This document shows positions 39,400 to 48,249 of a DNA stretch of 64,000 nt, in pieces. Source of the stretch: Leptolyngbyaceae cyanobacterium RM1_1_2. Lineage in GTDB: Bacteria > Cyanobacteriota > Cyanobacteriia > Phormidesmidales > Phormidesmidaceae. Within the stretch, counting starts at the first letter, position 1; the number at the start of each line of letters is the position of its first letter. The notes beneath the pieces were generated by a model. That model was not told the origin of the DNA. It saw only the letters and a program-made list of their open reading frames with translations, and made no database searches. The DNA is taken from contig JAAUQI010000011.1 of NCBI GenBank assembly GCA_012032345.1, positions 34,465-98,464 on the forward strand, in the 5' to 3' direction. The position numbers and the translations under genes are program-made.

Positions 39400-39433
39400 T
39401 CTCTGCCTGATTTTTGACGGGCAGAGATTTTTT
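39400..39433 (+). terminator. Rho-independent terminator
   Basis: TCTCTGCC (39400-39407), loop TGATTTTTGACG, GGCAGAGA (39420-39427), then TTTTTT (39428-39433). It is a canonical + strand terminator. It lies 5 bp from the cbiO stop on the other strand, and ends any transcript coming from rplL or through the IS relic. Confidence 0.85.
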
Positions 39434-39438
39434 ATGAG

Positions 39439-40227
39439 CTATTGCGAATGGCTAAGGGAATGAGGACGCTCTAGTCCATGGGCTTCCATTAGTGCGTTAT
39501 CTGCCATGATTTCGCTGGCGATTCCATCAGCAATGATATGGCCTTGATCTAGCAAAATAACGCGATCGCAGACTTCGAGTACTAGCTCCAAATCATGAGA
39601 AGAAACTAATGTTGTTTGGGAAGCCTCTTGCAAAAAACGAATTAAACGCCGCCGCGATCGCACGTCTAGGTTGGCGCTTGGCTCATCGTAAATAACCATC
39701 TGGGGCTGCATAGCCAGCACACTGGCGATCGCCACCATACGCCTTTCTCCTCCTGATAGATGATGCGGTGGGCGGTGACGTAAACTGGCTACGCCTGTGA
39801 GCTGTAGGGCCTCACGCACGCGTTCTTCAACTGCTTCATGGGAAAATCCCATATTGACTGGGCCAAAAGCGACATCTTCTTCTACCGAAAGAGAAAAAAG
39901 CTGATCGCTGGGATTTTGAAATACCAAACCAATTTCAGGCCGAAATTTCCCCGGCTGAACTCGCTGCTCAAACAGAGCAATTTCCCCTTTTTGAGGGGTT
40001 AACACTCCACAAATTGAAAGAAATAAAGTAGTCTTGCCTGCTCCATTGGGGCCAATCAAACCGACGCTTTCGCCTGAGGCAATATTGAAAGTGACGCTTT
40101 GTAAAACCGCCGGACAGTCCGCATAGGCGTAGCAGAGATCGACAATTCTCAGAGCGCTGGTTGAAGAGGGTTTGACCTCTGTGGAGGCTAGAGTGCTGAT
40201 GGCCAATTCTGAAGCTTGATTTTGCAT
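39439..40227 (-). CDS. cbiO: ECF nickel/cobalt transporter ATPase
   Basis: The ABC ATPase drives the Ni/Co importer. It has Walker A GPNGAGKT, the Q-loop FQNPSDQLF typical of ECF ATPases, the signature LSGGERR and Walker B MVIYDEPSANLD. ATG 40227 (MQNQASEL) is used rather than GTG 40248. It is the last gene of the set lipoprotein - HGV-start subunit - cbiM - cbiQ - cbiO on the minus strand. Confidence 0.93.
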   Translation of the reverse strand: MQNQASELAISTLASTEVKPSSTSALRIVDLCYAYADCPAVLQSVTFNIASGESVGLIGPNGAGKTTLFLSICGVLTPQKGEIALFEQRVQPGKFRPEIGLVFQNPSDQLFSLSVEEDVAFGPVNMGFSHEAVEERVREALQLTGVASLRHRPPHHLSGGERRMVAIASVLAMQPQMVIYDEPSANLDVRSRRRLIRFLQEASQTTLVSSHDLELVLEVCDRVILLDQGHIIADGIASEIMADNALMEAHGLERPHSLSHSQ

Positions 40228-40296
40228 AGTAATAACGCAACACGACACTTATTTCCAGAAAATGACTGACTAGAAAAAGATTTGAGCAGGCTTGAT

Positions 40297-41055
40297 TTAG
40301 AAAACTTCTGCTAGCAAAATACCTGCTGCTAGCCCAAGCGTCAGGCTCAACAGTACACTGTCTCGCCGTGTCGGCTTCGGCTGATAGATGACAGTCATGT
40401 TTTGACCGTAGCCCCGCAGCAGCATGGCTTTATACACCTGCTCAGATTTTTCATAACTGCGAACGATCAGGCTACCAGCTAGGGCTGCTAGATGCTTAAG
40501 TGTTTGCCAGTTTAGGCGGTGGCTTTCAAAACCACGGAGCTTCATGGCGGTTCGCATCGATTGAAAGTAGTCTCCAATTTCAAAAATATAGCGATAAGTT
40601 AGCAGTGTCATATCGGCCAGAATAGGCGGCAAGCCCAGCGATCGCATGGCGCGAATAGATTCAAAGAAGGGAGCTGTGCCAAAGAGGACAAGTCCCAATG
40701 TCAAAATGCAGACGAATCGTACCGAGATCTGAACAACGGCGAGCAGCCCCTCTCGATAGATATTTAGAGGGCCGATCTCAGCTAAGACCGTTTCACCTGC
40801 CATAAAAGGCAGCAGCAGCAACAGAACTGCCAGAAACGTACCCGGTATTTGCAGTCGCTGACGCCAGAACTTGAAAGGGAGTCTAGCGGTTTGATAGAAC
40901 ATAGCCGTAGTAACAGCCATGAGTGGTAGCAAGGCTAACTTTTGCACAAACGAAAAAGCCAGAATCAAAGCCGTTAGCCCTATTAGCTTGTATTTGGGCA
41001 GCCATTGATGGATAGGGGACTCTAGTTGGGCGTAGTCGTCGATCCCTAATTTCAT
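40297..41055 (-). CDS. cbiQ: ECF nickel/cobalt transporter transmembrane protein T
   Basis: The 252-residue membrane protein is the T-component that links the substrate-binding membrane protein to the ATPase. The coupling-helix motifs are visible as MAMR-like SIRAMRSLGLPPILADM and AMLLRGYG. Its start overlaps the cbiM stop by 4 bp (41052-41055), so the two are coupled. Confidence 0.92.
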   Translation of the reverse strand: MKLGIDDYAQLESPIHQWLPKYKLIGLTALILAFSFVQKLALLPLMAVTTAMFYQTARLPFKFWRQRLQIPGTFLAVLLLLLPFMAGETVLAEIGPLNIYREGLLAVVQISVRFVCILTLGLVLFGTAPFFESIRAMRSLGLPPILADMTLLTYRYIFEIGDYFQSMRTAMKLRGFESHRLNWQTLKHLAALAGSLIVRSYEKSEQVYKAMLLRGYGQNMTVIYQPKPTRRDSVLLSLTLGLAAGILLAEVF

Positions 41056-41693
41056 CTCTGTGGCAAAAGCTCCGGCTTGACTCGGTAGATAAACGACACT
41101 AGCAGGGCGGTGAAAAAACCCTCTAGAATGACGACTGGTAAATGGGCCAGTGCTAGTCCTGTAATGGCAGCTTGCTCGGTGCGGACATCTAGCCCAGCGG
41201 GTAAATTGGTGATGAGCAGGCTAAAGAAGATTAAAACAGCTAGCCCCAAACCCATAGCTCCCGAGAAAAATCCTAAAATTGCTAAGCCATTGACTTGAGT
41301 AATTTTGAATCGGTAACGAAGCTGAAATATGTAGTGAGCCGCGATCGCGGGTAGTCCCATCATTAGGGCATTGACGCCTAAGGTTGAGAGGCCACCGTGC
41401 TGAAACAAGATAGCTTGAAATAGGAGACCAATCAAAATAGCCGGAAAAGCAAAATATCCCAGTAGCGTACCTAGCAGGCCATTTAAGATCAGGTGAACGC
41501 TGGTTGGAGGCACCGGAATATGAATCCAGGAGGCTACAAAAAAGGCTGCTGTCAACAAAGAGGCTTTGGGGACACCCGCTTGAGGATTTTCCTGGCGATT
41601 GATCCGGCGCAGCGAATACCACGTCACCAACCCCGTCCCGGCATACCCCGTCAGAACAATCGGCGCTGGCAGAATACCGTCAGGAATATGCAT
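41052..41693 (-). CDS. cbiM: ECF nickel/cobalt transporter S-component
   Basis: The 213 residues begin MHIPDGILPAPIVLTGY. The N-terminal Met-His-Ile with its second His is the metal site of CbiM/NikM, and further His residues lie in HIPVPPTSVHLILNGLLG. Seven helices are plausible. In this family the N-terminus inserts into the protein to bind Ni2+ or Co2+. The HGV-start subunit upstream shares one base with its start codon. Confidence 0.93.
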   Translation of the reverse strand: MHIPDGILPAPIVLTGYAGTGLVTWYSLRRINRQENPQAGVPKASLLTAAFFVASWIHIPVPPTSVHLILNGLLGTLLGYFAFPAILIGLLFQAILFQHGGLSTLGVNALMMGLPAIAAHYIFQLRYRFKITQVNGLAILGFFSGAMGLGLAVLIFFSLLITNLPAGLDVRTEQAAITGLALAHLPVVILEGFFTALLVSFIYRVKPELLPQR

Positions 41694-42157
41694 CAGCTCT
41701 TCCCTTTAGCAAAGAAAAGAGCTGTCCCCACAAAGCCCCAAATCCCCATCAGTCCCATCAAGATGAGCTGAGGAGCGCTGTAGCCCGTACTCCCTTTGAC
41801 GATTGATGCTTGCAGTTTTGATTCTGAGTCTGAACTTAACGGAATAGCAACGATCTCTCCGTGCCCTGCCTGCCGTACCTGAACTTCCCAATTACCCTCA
41901 ATCTGAGGATCTGGAGCAAAGATGAACTTACCGTTGGCGTCCGTTTGCCCAGTCAACCATGGCTCAGTAGGATTATCGGGTGAGTATACCGCAACCTGAG
42001 CTGCTTGCATCGGCTCACCATTGTCATAAGCACTTTGAATTTCAATCGCCGATTGAACCTGATACTCAATTTTGACCCCGTGAGCGATCGCCTGGATTTG
42101 ACTACCCAGTACTGCAAAAGCCGCTAGCGGGACTACAAGTCTTTTCTTCACGCTCAC
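41693..42157 (-). CDS. Nickel transporter accessory subunit, NikL/CbiL-like
   Basis: The 154-residue protein has a signal peptide ending near QAIA, after which the mature chain starts AHGVKIEYQ. A beta-sandwich, carboxypeptidase-regulatory-like domain follows (PWLTGQTDANGKFIF), then one C-terminal helix (LILMGLMGIWGFVGTALFFA). This is the layout of NikL, which replaces CbiN in nickel-type systems, so the transporter is more likely for nickel than cobalt. Its stop shares base 41693 with the cbiM start. Confidence 0.8.
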   Translation of the reverse strand: MSVKKRLVVPLAAFAVLGSQIQAIAHGVKIEYQVQSAIEIQSAYDNGEPMQAAQVAVYSPDNPTEPWLTGQTDANGKFIFAPDPQIEGNWEVQVRQAGHGEIVAIPLSSDSESKLQASIVKGSTGYSAPQLILMGLMGIWGFVGTALFFAKGKS

Positions 42158-42186
42158 CTTCTCTATAGATTTTTCAACGCTATTTC

Positions 42187-42224
42187 GTCGTATCTATAGA
42201 ATCCATAGAATCCATAGATACGAC
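42187..42224 (-). promoter_or_regulatory. 11-bp inverted repeat with tandem ATAGAATCC in the centre
   Basis: GTCGTATCTAT (42187-42197) and ATAGATACGAC (42214-42224) are exact reverse complements; between them ATAGAATCC is repeated. It lies between the lipoprotein stop and the NikL-like start, 30 bp upstream of the latter. It may be an intercistronic hairpin or a metal-regulator operator; it does not fit a NikR consensus that I can recall. Confidence 0.5.
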
Positions 42225-42237
42225 AGAGGCCACTCCA

Positions 42238-43101
42238 CTAAGCGGGTATTTCAGTTTCTTTACAGTGTCCTTCACCTACATGGGCTAATCCCATCAGGGC
42301 AGACTCAAGCAGCTCAGAGTCCTCAGCCGAAAGCTGTTGCTGAAGCGTGGCCCAATCGGCTTCAACCTGCTGGTTCTCAGCCAGAGCCGCAATTGGTTCA
42401 AACCCTAGAGCACCCGTGTTAATCGCGTCATCGGGTGCGGCTTCACCGTCCCCAAAAATGTGATCAAAATGAAAAGTCGCTTCCAAGTCGGTGCTGTCGT
42501 CAGTGTTGAGAATACCTTTGCGAGTTTCACCGACAAAATCCCCGCAGACATAATTGTAGGGCTGATCAAACTTCAGCGTAAAATCTATTGTCTGACCTTC
42601 TTTCTCAGCTGTACCTACCAGCATCACTACCTGGCCAGATGCAGGCCCGGCTTCAGCAGGCACCATCCTAAAAGAGAGCGCATTGTACTGACCGGAAGGA
42701 GCGTCTGTCTGAGTCACTAGAATCGGCTCAGCGCTTTCATTTCCCTCAGCTAGGTCAACCGTTTGTGTCTCTACTAGAGGAACTTCAGCGATCGCCTTTA
42801 GCTCCTCGTCGGCATTGGCATCAAACGGCGGTTCGCTCTGGTAGGCTTTAACATCTGCCAGAGTCACGTAGGTATGCTCAAAATCAATCTGCCAGCCATC
42901 TTTGGTGACAAATCCTTGTCGTACAAAATCTTCACCATTGGCTCGCAGTTCGAGGGTTCCAGATTCCTTGGAGACCGTTTCTGACTGCTCATCTGACTGC
43001 GCTGAAGGCTGAGCGGACTGTGGCTGCTCAGCCGTGCAGCCACCCGAAAACGCCGCTACAATAGCCACTCCAGATAACAGGATCAAGGCTTGCTGATTCA
43101 T
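42238..43101 (-). CDS. Putative metal-linked periplasmic lipoprotein
   Basis: The 287-residue protein starts at ATG 43101 after AAGGAG. A signal sequence ends at the possible lipobox FSGGC, and a disordered Gln/Ser stretch follows. The domain GTLELRANGEDFVRQGF... has unknown function, perhaps the group annotated DUF4382 in cyanobacteria. His-rich spots ATFHFDHIFGDGE and the end GLAHVGEGHC could bind metal. Its place as first gene of the Ni/Co transporter set suggests a capture or NikK-like role; this is inference. Confidence 0.65.
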   Translation of the reverse strand: MNQQALILLSGVAIVAAFSGGCTAEQPQSAQPSAQSDEQSETVSKESGTLELRANGEDFVRQGFVTKDGWQIDFEHTYVTLADVKAYQSEPPFDANADEELKAIAEVPLVETQTVDLAEGNESAEPILVTQTDAPSGQYNALSFRMVPAEAGPASGQVVMLVGTAEKEGQTIDFTLKFDQPYNYVCGDFVGETRKGILNTDDSTDLEATFHFDHIFGDGEAAPDDAINTGALGFEPIAALAENQQVEADWATLQQQLSAEDSELLESALMGLAHVGEGHCKETEIPA

Positions 43102-43335
43102 CTTTGTTTCTCCTTGAAGGGTAGTTAATTCCAAACGCTCGCTGCAGGCTCGCTTAGAAAAAGGGAAGGATCGATTGAAATTATGAACTAGGCGTCTCAA
43201 CATGCGTCTGAAGAATTGACACGCCTCTATAGGCCGAGAGAATTGGTGGCATCACAGCCTAAATTAAAAAACTGCTGTGGCTTCTGATCAAGCTACCATT
43301 AATCTCTCGCTAGCAACATGCGGGGGGTAGGGATA

Positions 43336-44895
43336 ATGAGCCACAGAAAAACTGGAGGCTGTGTTGCCGCAGGTCATCCGGTTACTGCGGCAGCCGGGGC
43401 TGAAATGCTAAAAGCGGGGGGCAATGCCTTTGACGCCGCGATCGCGGCTGTTTTAACTGCCTGTGTCAGCGAGTCGGTACTGACGTCTTTAGCAGGGGGC
43501 GGCTTTTTGCTGGCTCATACGGCGGCTGGACGCAATACGCTGTTTGATTTTTTTACCCAAACCCCCCAGCAAAAGCAACTGACTCAGCCGCCTGACTTTT
43601 ATCCCATTGAAGCTAACTTTGGCGAAACGGTGCAGCAGTTTCATATTGGCTTAGGCGCGATCGCCACCCCTGGCGTACTGAAGGGGCTGGTTCACGTCCA
43701 CCGTCAGCTCGGGCGATTGCCTCTGGCAGTCGTGGCTGAACCCGCAATCTACGAGGCCAAAACGGGAGTCGTAGTCAATGCTTTTCAAGCTTACTGTTAC
43801 GGGCTGCTGCGGCCCATACTGACGGCAAACCCGACGGTTCAGGCCATTTATGCTCCTCAGGGAGATTTGCTACAGGCGGGCGATCGCCTTTATCTATCTG
43901 ACTTTGCTACAGCCCTGAGCACTCTGGTTCAAGACCCTGAGCAGTTTTACCAAGGCGCGATCGCCCAGCAGATTGTGGCCGACTCTCAGCGTCAGGGTGG
44001 CTACCTGAGCGCGGCAGATTTGAGCGACTATGCAGTGATTGAGCGATCGCCTTTGCGGATTACCTACCGGGGTGCCACGCTTTTGACCAATCCGCCGCCT
44101 AGCTCAGGCGGAACCCTGATTGCTTTTGCTCTCAAGCTTTTGGAGCAGGTAGACTTTGGCCAGCTTCAACACGGTAGTCCGGCACATCTGCAGATGCTAG
44201 CAGCTATTATGCGGCTAACCAATCAGGCCCGTCGTGACGGTTATGATGCCAATCTGCACCGTTACGGCATTGCCGAGCATTTTCTGTCTTCCCAGCACCT
44301 AGCTAATTACGTACCCGATTTACAGCAGACCGCTCACAAATGGGGCAGCACCACACACATCAGCGTCATCGATCAGGAGGGCAATGCCGCCAGCGTCACA
44401 ACTTCCAACGGCGAGGGATCTTCCTATATGATTCCGGGCACAGGCATAATGATGAACAACATGCTGGGTGAGGAAGACCTTAATCCCCAGGGATTTCATC
44501 AGTGGCAGGCAAATCAGCGCCTGTCTTCTATGATGGCTCCAACGCTGTTGCTGATAGAAGGACGACCCCGCTTAGCGCTGGGATCGGGTGGCTCGAACCG
44601 GATTCGGACTGCTATTTTGCAGGTAATTTCAAACCTGATAGATTTTGACATGCCCGTTGAAGCAGCCGTGAGCGCTCCCCGCATCCATTGGGAACGAGGG
44701 ATCCTGAACCTGGAACCGGGTTTTGATCGAGCCAGCTTAGAAGCAATGCCAGATTGGCCGGTTAAGCGCTGGATCTGGTGGCAGCAGCAAAATATGTTTT
44801 TTGGCGGCGTTCATGCCGTGATTGCCCATGCTGACGGACGCATTGAGGGCGCAGGCGATGCTCGACGCAGCGGCACGATCGCAACGGTTTTGTAA
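43336..44895 (+). CDS. ggt: Gamma-glutamyltransferase family protein
   Basis: The enzyme cleaves or transfers the gamma-glutamyl group of glutathione after self-cleavage at a Thr. Here the nucleophile is in GSTTHISVIDQEGNAASVT, preceded by the large subunit with GGNAFDAAIAA and GGGFLL. The small-subunit motifs GSGGSNRIRTAILQV and MMAPTLLLIE are present. ATG 43336 follows GGGGGTAGGG; an earlier ATG 43318 is less likely. I see no clear signal peptide, so it may be cytoplasmic. Confidence 0.93.
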   Translation: MSHRKTGGCVAAGHPVTAAAGAEMLKAGGNAFDAAIAAVLTACVSESVLTSLAGGGFLLAHTAAGRNTLFDFFTQTPQQKQLTQPPDFYPIEANFGETVQQFHIGLGAIATPGVLKGLVHVHRQLGRLPLAVVAEPAIYEAKTGVVVNAFQAYCYGLLRPILTANPTVQAIYAPQGDLLQAGDRLYLSDFATALSTLVQDPEQFYQGAIAQQIVADSQRQGGYLSAADLSDYAVIERSPLRITYRGATLLTNPPPSSGGTLIAFALKLLEQVDFGQLQHGSPAHLQMLAAIMRLTNQARRDGYDANLHRYGIAEHFLSSQHLANYVPDLQQTAHKWGSTTHISVIDQEGNAASVTTSNGEGSSYMIPGTGIMMNNMLGEEDLNPQGFHQWQANQRLSSMMAPTLLLIEGRPRLALGSGGSNRIRTAILQVISNLIDFDMPVEAAVSAPRIHWERGILNLEPGFDRASLEAMPDWPVKRWIWWQQQNMFFGGVHAVIAHADGRIEGAGDARRSGTIATVL

Positions 44896-44917
44896 AATTT
44901 CAGACATCAATTAGCCG

Positions 44918-46414
44918 CTATGGGCTAGCTTCAACAACGGGGCTGAGGTCGAGATGGGCTTCAACCGTATCGGCTAGGTTATTGAGCATGGTTTCACGCT
45001 GTTCTCGGTGGTTAGAAATTCCCGTTGGCAATGAACCCAGACCCCGCTGCTGGCGCAGACGATTGAGCCAGGCCCGTCGCCACGGCCCGTTGTCAAAAAT
45101 GCCATGCAAATAGGTACCCCAAATCGAGAGGCCATCATCGACAACGCCGAGGCTGCGATCGTCAAATAGAGAGTGATACACGGGGGCGTCTGCCTCTTCT
45201 TTGTCAGCCGTCACTAGCTGAGTCCGACCCTGATGAATCTCGTACCCCACCACAGGCAGTCCTGTTTGCGGATACTTAGAGGTGACCGTGCGCTGGCGCG
45301 CAATCTTTTGCGAAGTAATGACCGTGCGCAGTGGAATCAGGCCGAGTCCCTTGTAGCGGCCTTCGTGACCTTCGATTCCTTCAGGATCGGCTAGTAGCTG
45401 TCCCATAATTTGGAAACCGCCGCAGATACCCATTACGGTGCCTCCAGCGGCGGCATAGTTTTGGATAGCTTCGGCCATGCCAGTGCGCTGTAGCAAAATC
45501 AGGTCTGCGATCGCGGCTTTTGATCCGGGCAAAATCACCGCATCAGGATAGCCCAGGGTTTCTTTAGGGCTGACATAGCGCACTGCAACGCTGGATTCTG
45601 CCTCTAGGGCATCAAAGTCAGTGAAGTTAGAAATTCGCGGCAGTCGAATCACCGCTACGTTGATTTCGTGGTTTTCGCTTTGAGGTTGGCGATCAAGCAA
45701 AGACAGAGAATCTTCTGCCGGGAACGACTCATCTAGCCAGGGAATCACGCCCAAAACTGGAATACCCGTTCGCGCCTCTAGCCATTCGATCCCCGGCTGC
45801 AGCAGTTCCTTTTGACCCCGGAACTTGTTGATCACAAAGCCTTTAATTAGCGATCGCTCCTCTGGCTCTAGCAGCTCTAGGGTGCCAACAATGTGGGCAA
45901 ATACCCCGCCGCGATCGATATCAGCAATCAAAATCGTTGGTGCGTTTAGATGGGTAGCCACCCGCATATTGGTTAAATCGCGGTGCTTGAGGTTAATCTC
46001 AGCCGGACTGCCTGCTCCCTCACAGACAATTAGATCAAACTCCTGTCCTAAACGGGCCAGAGATTCTTGAACCGCCTGCCAGCCAGCATCAAAGTATTGT
46101 TCGTAGTAGTTGGCTGCTGTTGTGCGGCCAACGGCCCGCCCTTTGAGAATTACCTGAGAGGTGGTGTCACCCTGTGGCTTTAGCAAGATCGGGTTCATTT
46201 CTACCTGGGGTGCTACGCCTGCAGCCCAAGCCTGCACCGCTTGAGCGTGGCCAATCTCGGCACCTGTTGTGGTGACATAAGCATTGAGGGCCATGTTCTG
46301 CCCCTTAAAGGGAGCCACGCGCCAACCTCGACGGCTTAAAATACGGCATAGGGCAGTCACCAACAGGGATTTACCGGCGTGCGAGGTTGTCCCCACCACC
46401 ATAATTGCCTTCAT
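44918..46414 (-). CDS. cobQ: Cobyric acid synthase
   Basis: The enzyme amidates adenosylcobyrinic acid a,c-diamide in B12 synthesis. The dethiobiotin-synthetase-like N-half has MVVGTTSHAGKSLLVTALCR and PFKGQNMALNAYVT. The glutamine amidotransferase half has the Cys in VMGICGGFQIMG and the His in TYLHGIFDN. ATG 46414 (MKAIMVVG) gives 498 residues, the usual length; the longer form is not supported. It fits with the corrin/cobalt theme of the transporter nearby. Confidence 0.96.
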   Translation of the reverse strand: MKAIMVVGTTSHAGKSLLVTALCRILSRRGWRVAPFKGQNMALNAYVTTTGAEIGHAQAVQAWAAGVAPQVEMNPILLKPQGDTTSQVILKGRAVGRTTAANYYEQYFDAGWQAVQESLARLGQEFDLIVCEGAGSPAEINLKHRDLTNMRVATHLNAPTILIADIDRGGVFAHIVGTLELLEPEERSLIKGFVINKFRGQKELLQPGIEWLEARTGIPVLGVIPWLDESFPAEDSLSLLDRQPQSENHEINVAVIRLPRISNFTDFDALEAESSVAVRYVSPKETLGYPDAVILPGSKAAIADLILLQRTGMAEAIQNYAAAGGTVMGICGGFQIMGQLLADPEGIEGHEGRYKGLGLIPLRTVITSQKIARQRTVTSKYPQTGLPVVGYEIHQGRTQLVTADKEEADAPVYHSLFDDRSLGVVDDGLSIWGTYLHGIFDNGPWRRAWLNRLRQQRGLGSLPTGISNHREQRETMLNNLADTVEAHLDLSPVVEASP

Positions 46415-46465
46415 GCGGAGTCCTCCAGAACAAAACACTCGAATTGGGCCAGCCATTCAGCGTTT

Positions 46466-46885
46466 TCACGACTGTAGCCAGCCTGGCAGCCTCAGCCAGC
46501 GATTCAAGGCATTATATAGTTGATCCTGAAGAGACGGACGCTGATCCGGACATCCCTGAGCTGTCCAGTCATCGACTAGCCGCCGTCCTAATGGTGTCAG
46601 ACGAAAGCTATCAGTAAGACCTTGTCCATCCACCTCTCGTCGCAGCAGTCCGACTTGGATGAGCCACAGCAGTTCATTCTCTGCCGTAAACTCAGCCAGC
46701 GGACGCAGTGTGTATCTGTTATGGATGCCACGGCTATCTGCGATCGCCCGAATAGAGACACTTTGGGTGCGCATGTCAGCCAGCAGATGCAGCCGGAAGG
46801 GTGAACACCGGATCGCTCGATGTGCCCGTTCTAGAGTTGACAGCGGATAATCAGCAGCGCTGATTCGAGAGGAATTTGTGTCCAT
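46466..46885 (-). CDS. Npun_F0494 family protein
   Basis: The 139 residues contain STLERAHRAIRCSPFRLHLL, the segment NELLWLIQVGLLRREVDGQG and TDSFRLTPLGRRLVDDW, ending LYNALNRWLRLPGWL. This is a cyanobacteria-specific family named after a Nostoc punctiforme gene. A winged-helix-like fold is suggested by the pattern, but its function is unknown. It lies directly upstream of cobQ on the same strand. Confidence 0.88.
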   Translation of the reverse strand: MDTNSSRISAADYPLSTLERAHRAIRCSPFRLHLLADMRTQSVSIRAIADSRGIHNRYTLRPLAEFTAENELLWLIQVGLLRREVDGQGLTDSFRLTPLGRRLVDDWTAQGCPDQRPSLQDQLYNALNRWLRLPGWLQS

Positions 46886-47058
46886 ACCTCTATCGTCTAA
46901 CTACCCTCGATTCTAATGGGGGGCAGACACAAATGCTCAGGTATGTTCAACGCTTTTTTAATTCTCTTAGCAAAAACAATTCAATAGCGCGGGTGTCGAA
47001 GTTTTGTTAGATAATCGCCGTAACTAACAAATCAAGCCGTTTATTAGCTAAAAGCGCC

Positions 47059-48246
47059 ATGACTGAAGCCTCCAACCCTGTTCCCGAGCCTAACTCGGCT
47101 GCTAGCGAAGCCATTCAGGCTCTAGAAAAAGAAACCCATCTGCCCATGACTGGCTGGCAGCAGGAAGTTTCCCAAGGGTTAGCGTTTGGCTTAGAAGCTG
47201 CCGAAAGTATCCGCGATCGCTCAATCTCTACGTTTTCACGCGGTGAACTGCCCCACTATGCGGGCATCAACACTTTTTTGAAAGCGCCCTACGTCGAAGA
47301 CGTGCATAAAGTAGGCAATTACGACGTGGCGATCGTCGGCGTCCCCCACGACTCTGGCACCACCTACCGACCGGGTACCCGCTTCGGCCCCCAGGGAATC
47401 CGCCGGATTTCGGCGCTCTATACGCCCTATAACTTTGAGCTAGGGGTAGACCTGCGAGAGCAAATCACGCTCTGTGACGTAGGTGATATTTTCACCATCC
47501 CAGCCAACAACGAAAAGTCTTTTGATCAAATTTCTAAAGGCATTGCTCACATTTTTAGCTCTGGTGCCTTTCCGATTATTTTGGGTGGCGACCACTCCAT
47601 CGGTTTCCCGACGGTGCGCGGCGTGTGTCGGCACTTGGGCGACAAAAAAGTAGGCATCATTCACTTCGATCGCCACGTTGATACCCAAGAAACCGACCTC
47701 GACGAACGCATGCATACCTGCCCTTGGTTTCATGCCACCAATATGGCTAACGCACCGGCCAAAAATCTGGTACAGCTCGGCATTGGCGGCTGGCAGGTGC
47801 CTCGCCAGGGAGTCAAGGTCTGCCGCGAACGGGCAACGAATATTCTGACCGTCACCGACATTACTGAGATGGGCCTAGACGCGGCGGCTGACTTTGCCCT
47901 AGAGCGAGCGCTAGACGGCACTGACTGCGTCTGGATTAGCTTTGATATTGACTGCATTGATGCCGGATTTGTCCCCGGTACGGGCTGGCCGGAACCGGGC
48001 GGACTGTTGCCCCGCGAAGTGCTCTATCTGCTGAAAAAGATTGTCCAAAATGCGCCAGTATGTGGACTGGAAGTGGTGGAAGTGTCTCCCCCTTACGACG
48101 TCAGCGATATGACGGCGCTGATGGCGACGCGGGTAATCTGCGATACGATGGCGCATCTGGTGATTTCAGGGCAGATTCCTCGGGCCGAAAAGCCTGCCTA
48201 TATTCATGCGGAAGCCAATATGAATGTCGATCAGCGGTGGTCTTAG
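47059..48246 (+). CDS. gdmH: Ureohydrolase, probable nickel-dependent guanidine hydrolase
   Basis: The 395-residue arginase-fold enzyme is of the type formerly called agmatinase SpeB2. Metal ligands lie in GGDHS, in IIHFDRHVDTQETD and in FDIDCIDAGF. Instead of the FDAHxD of classical agmatinases it has FDRHVDTQETDLDERMHTC, the signature I recall from cyanobacterial GdmH (Synechocystis Sll1077), which hydrolyses guanidine to urea and ammonia with nickel. A long N-terminal part (about 80 residues) is also typical. The HypA-like chaperone gene starts 3 bp after the stop, as in the known cluster. Agmatinase activity is the alternative. Confidence 0.85.
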   Translation: MTEASNPVPEPNSAASEAIQALEKETHLPMTGWQQEVSQGLAFGLEAAESIRDRSISTFSRGELPHYAGINTFLKAPYVEDVHKVGNYDVAIVGVPHDSGTTYRPGTRFGPQGIRRISALYTPYNFELGVDLREQITLCDVGDIFTIPANNEKSFDQISKGIAHIFSSGAFPIILGGDHSIGFPTVRGVCRHLGDKKVGIIHFDRHVDTQETDLDERMHTCPWFHATNMANAPAKNLVQLGIGGWQVPRQGVKVCRERATNILTVTDITEMGLDAAADFALERALDGTDCVWISFDIDCIDAGFVPGTGWPEPGGLLPREVLYLLKKIVQNAPVCGLEVVEVSPPYDVSDMTALMATRVICDTMAHLVISGQIPRAEKPAYIHAEANMNVDQRWS

Positions 48247-48249
48247 GTC

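Noticed and set aside
39250..39433. 6S RNA or other housekeeping small RNA
   Set aside because: The translated TnpB-like tail and the right-end hairpin explain the conserved look better.
43102..43335. Cobalamin or nickel/cobalt riboswitch before the transporter set
   Set aside because: No B12 box or NiCo four-way junction pattern is visible; only weak complementarity.
46886..47058. Guanidine riboswitch upstream of the guanidine hydrolase gene
   Set aside because: I looked for ykkC-type and mini-ykkC ACGR motifs and did not find a convincing pair.
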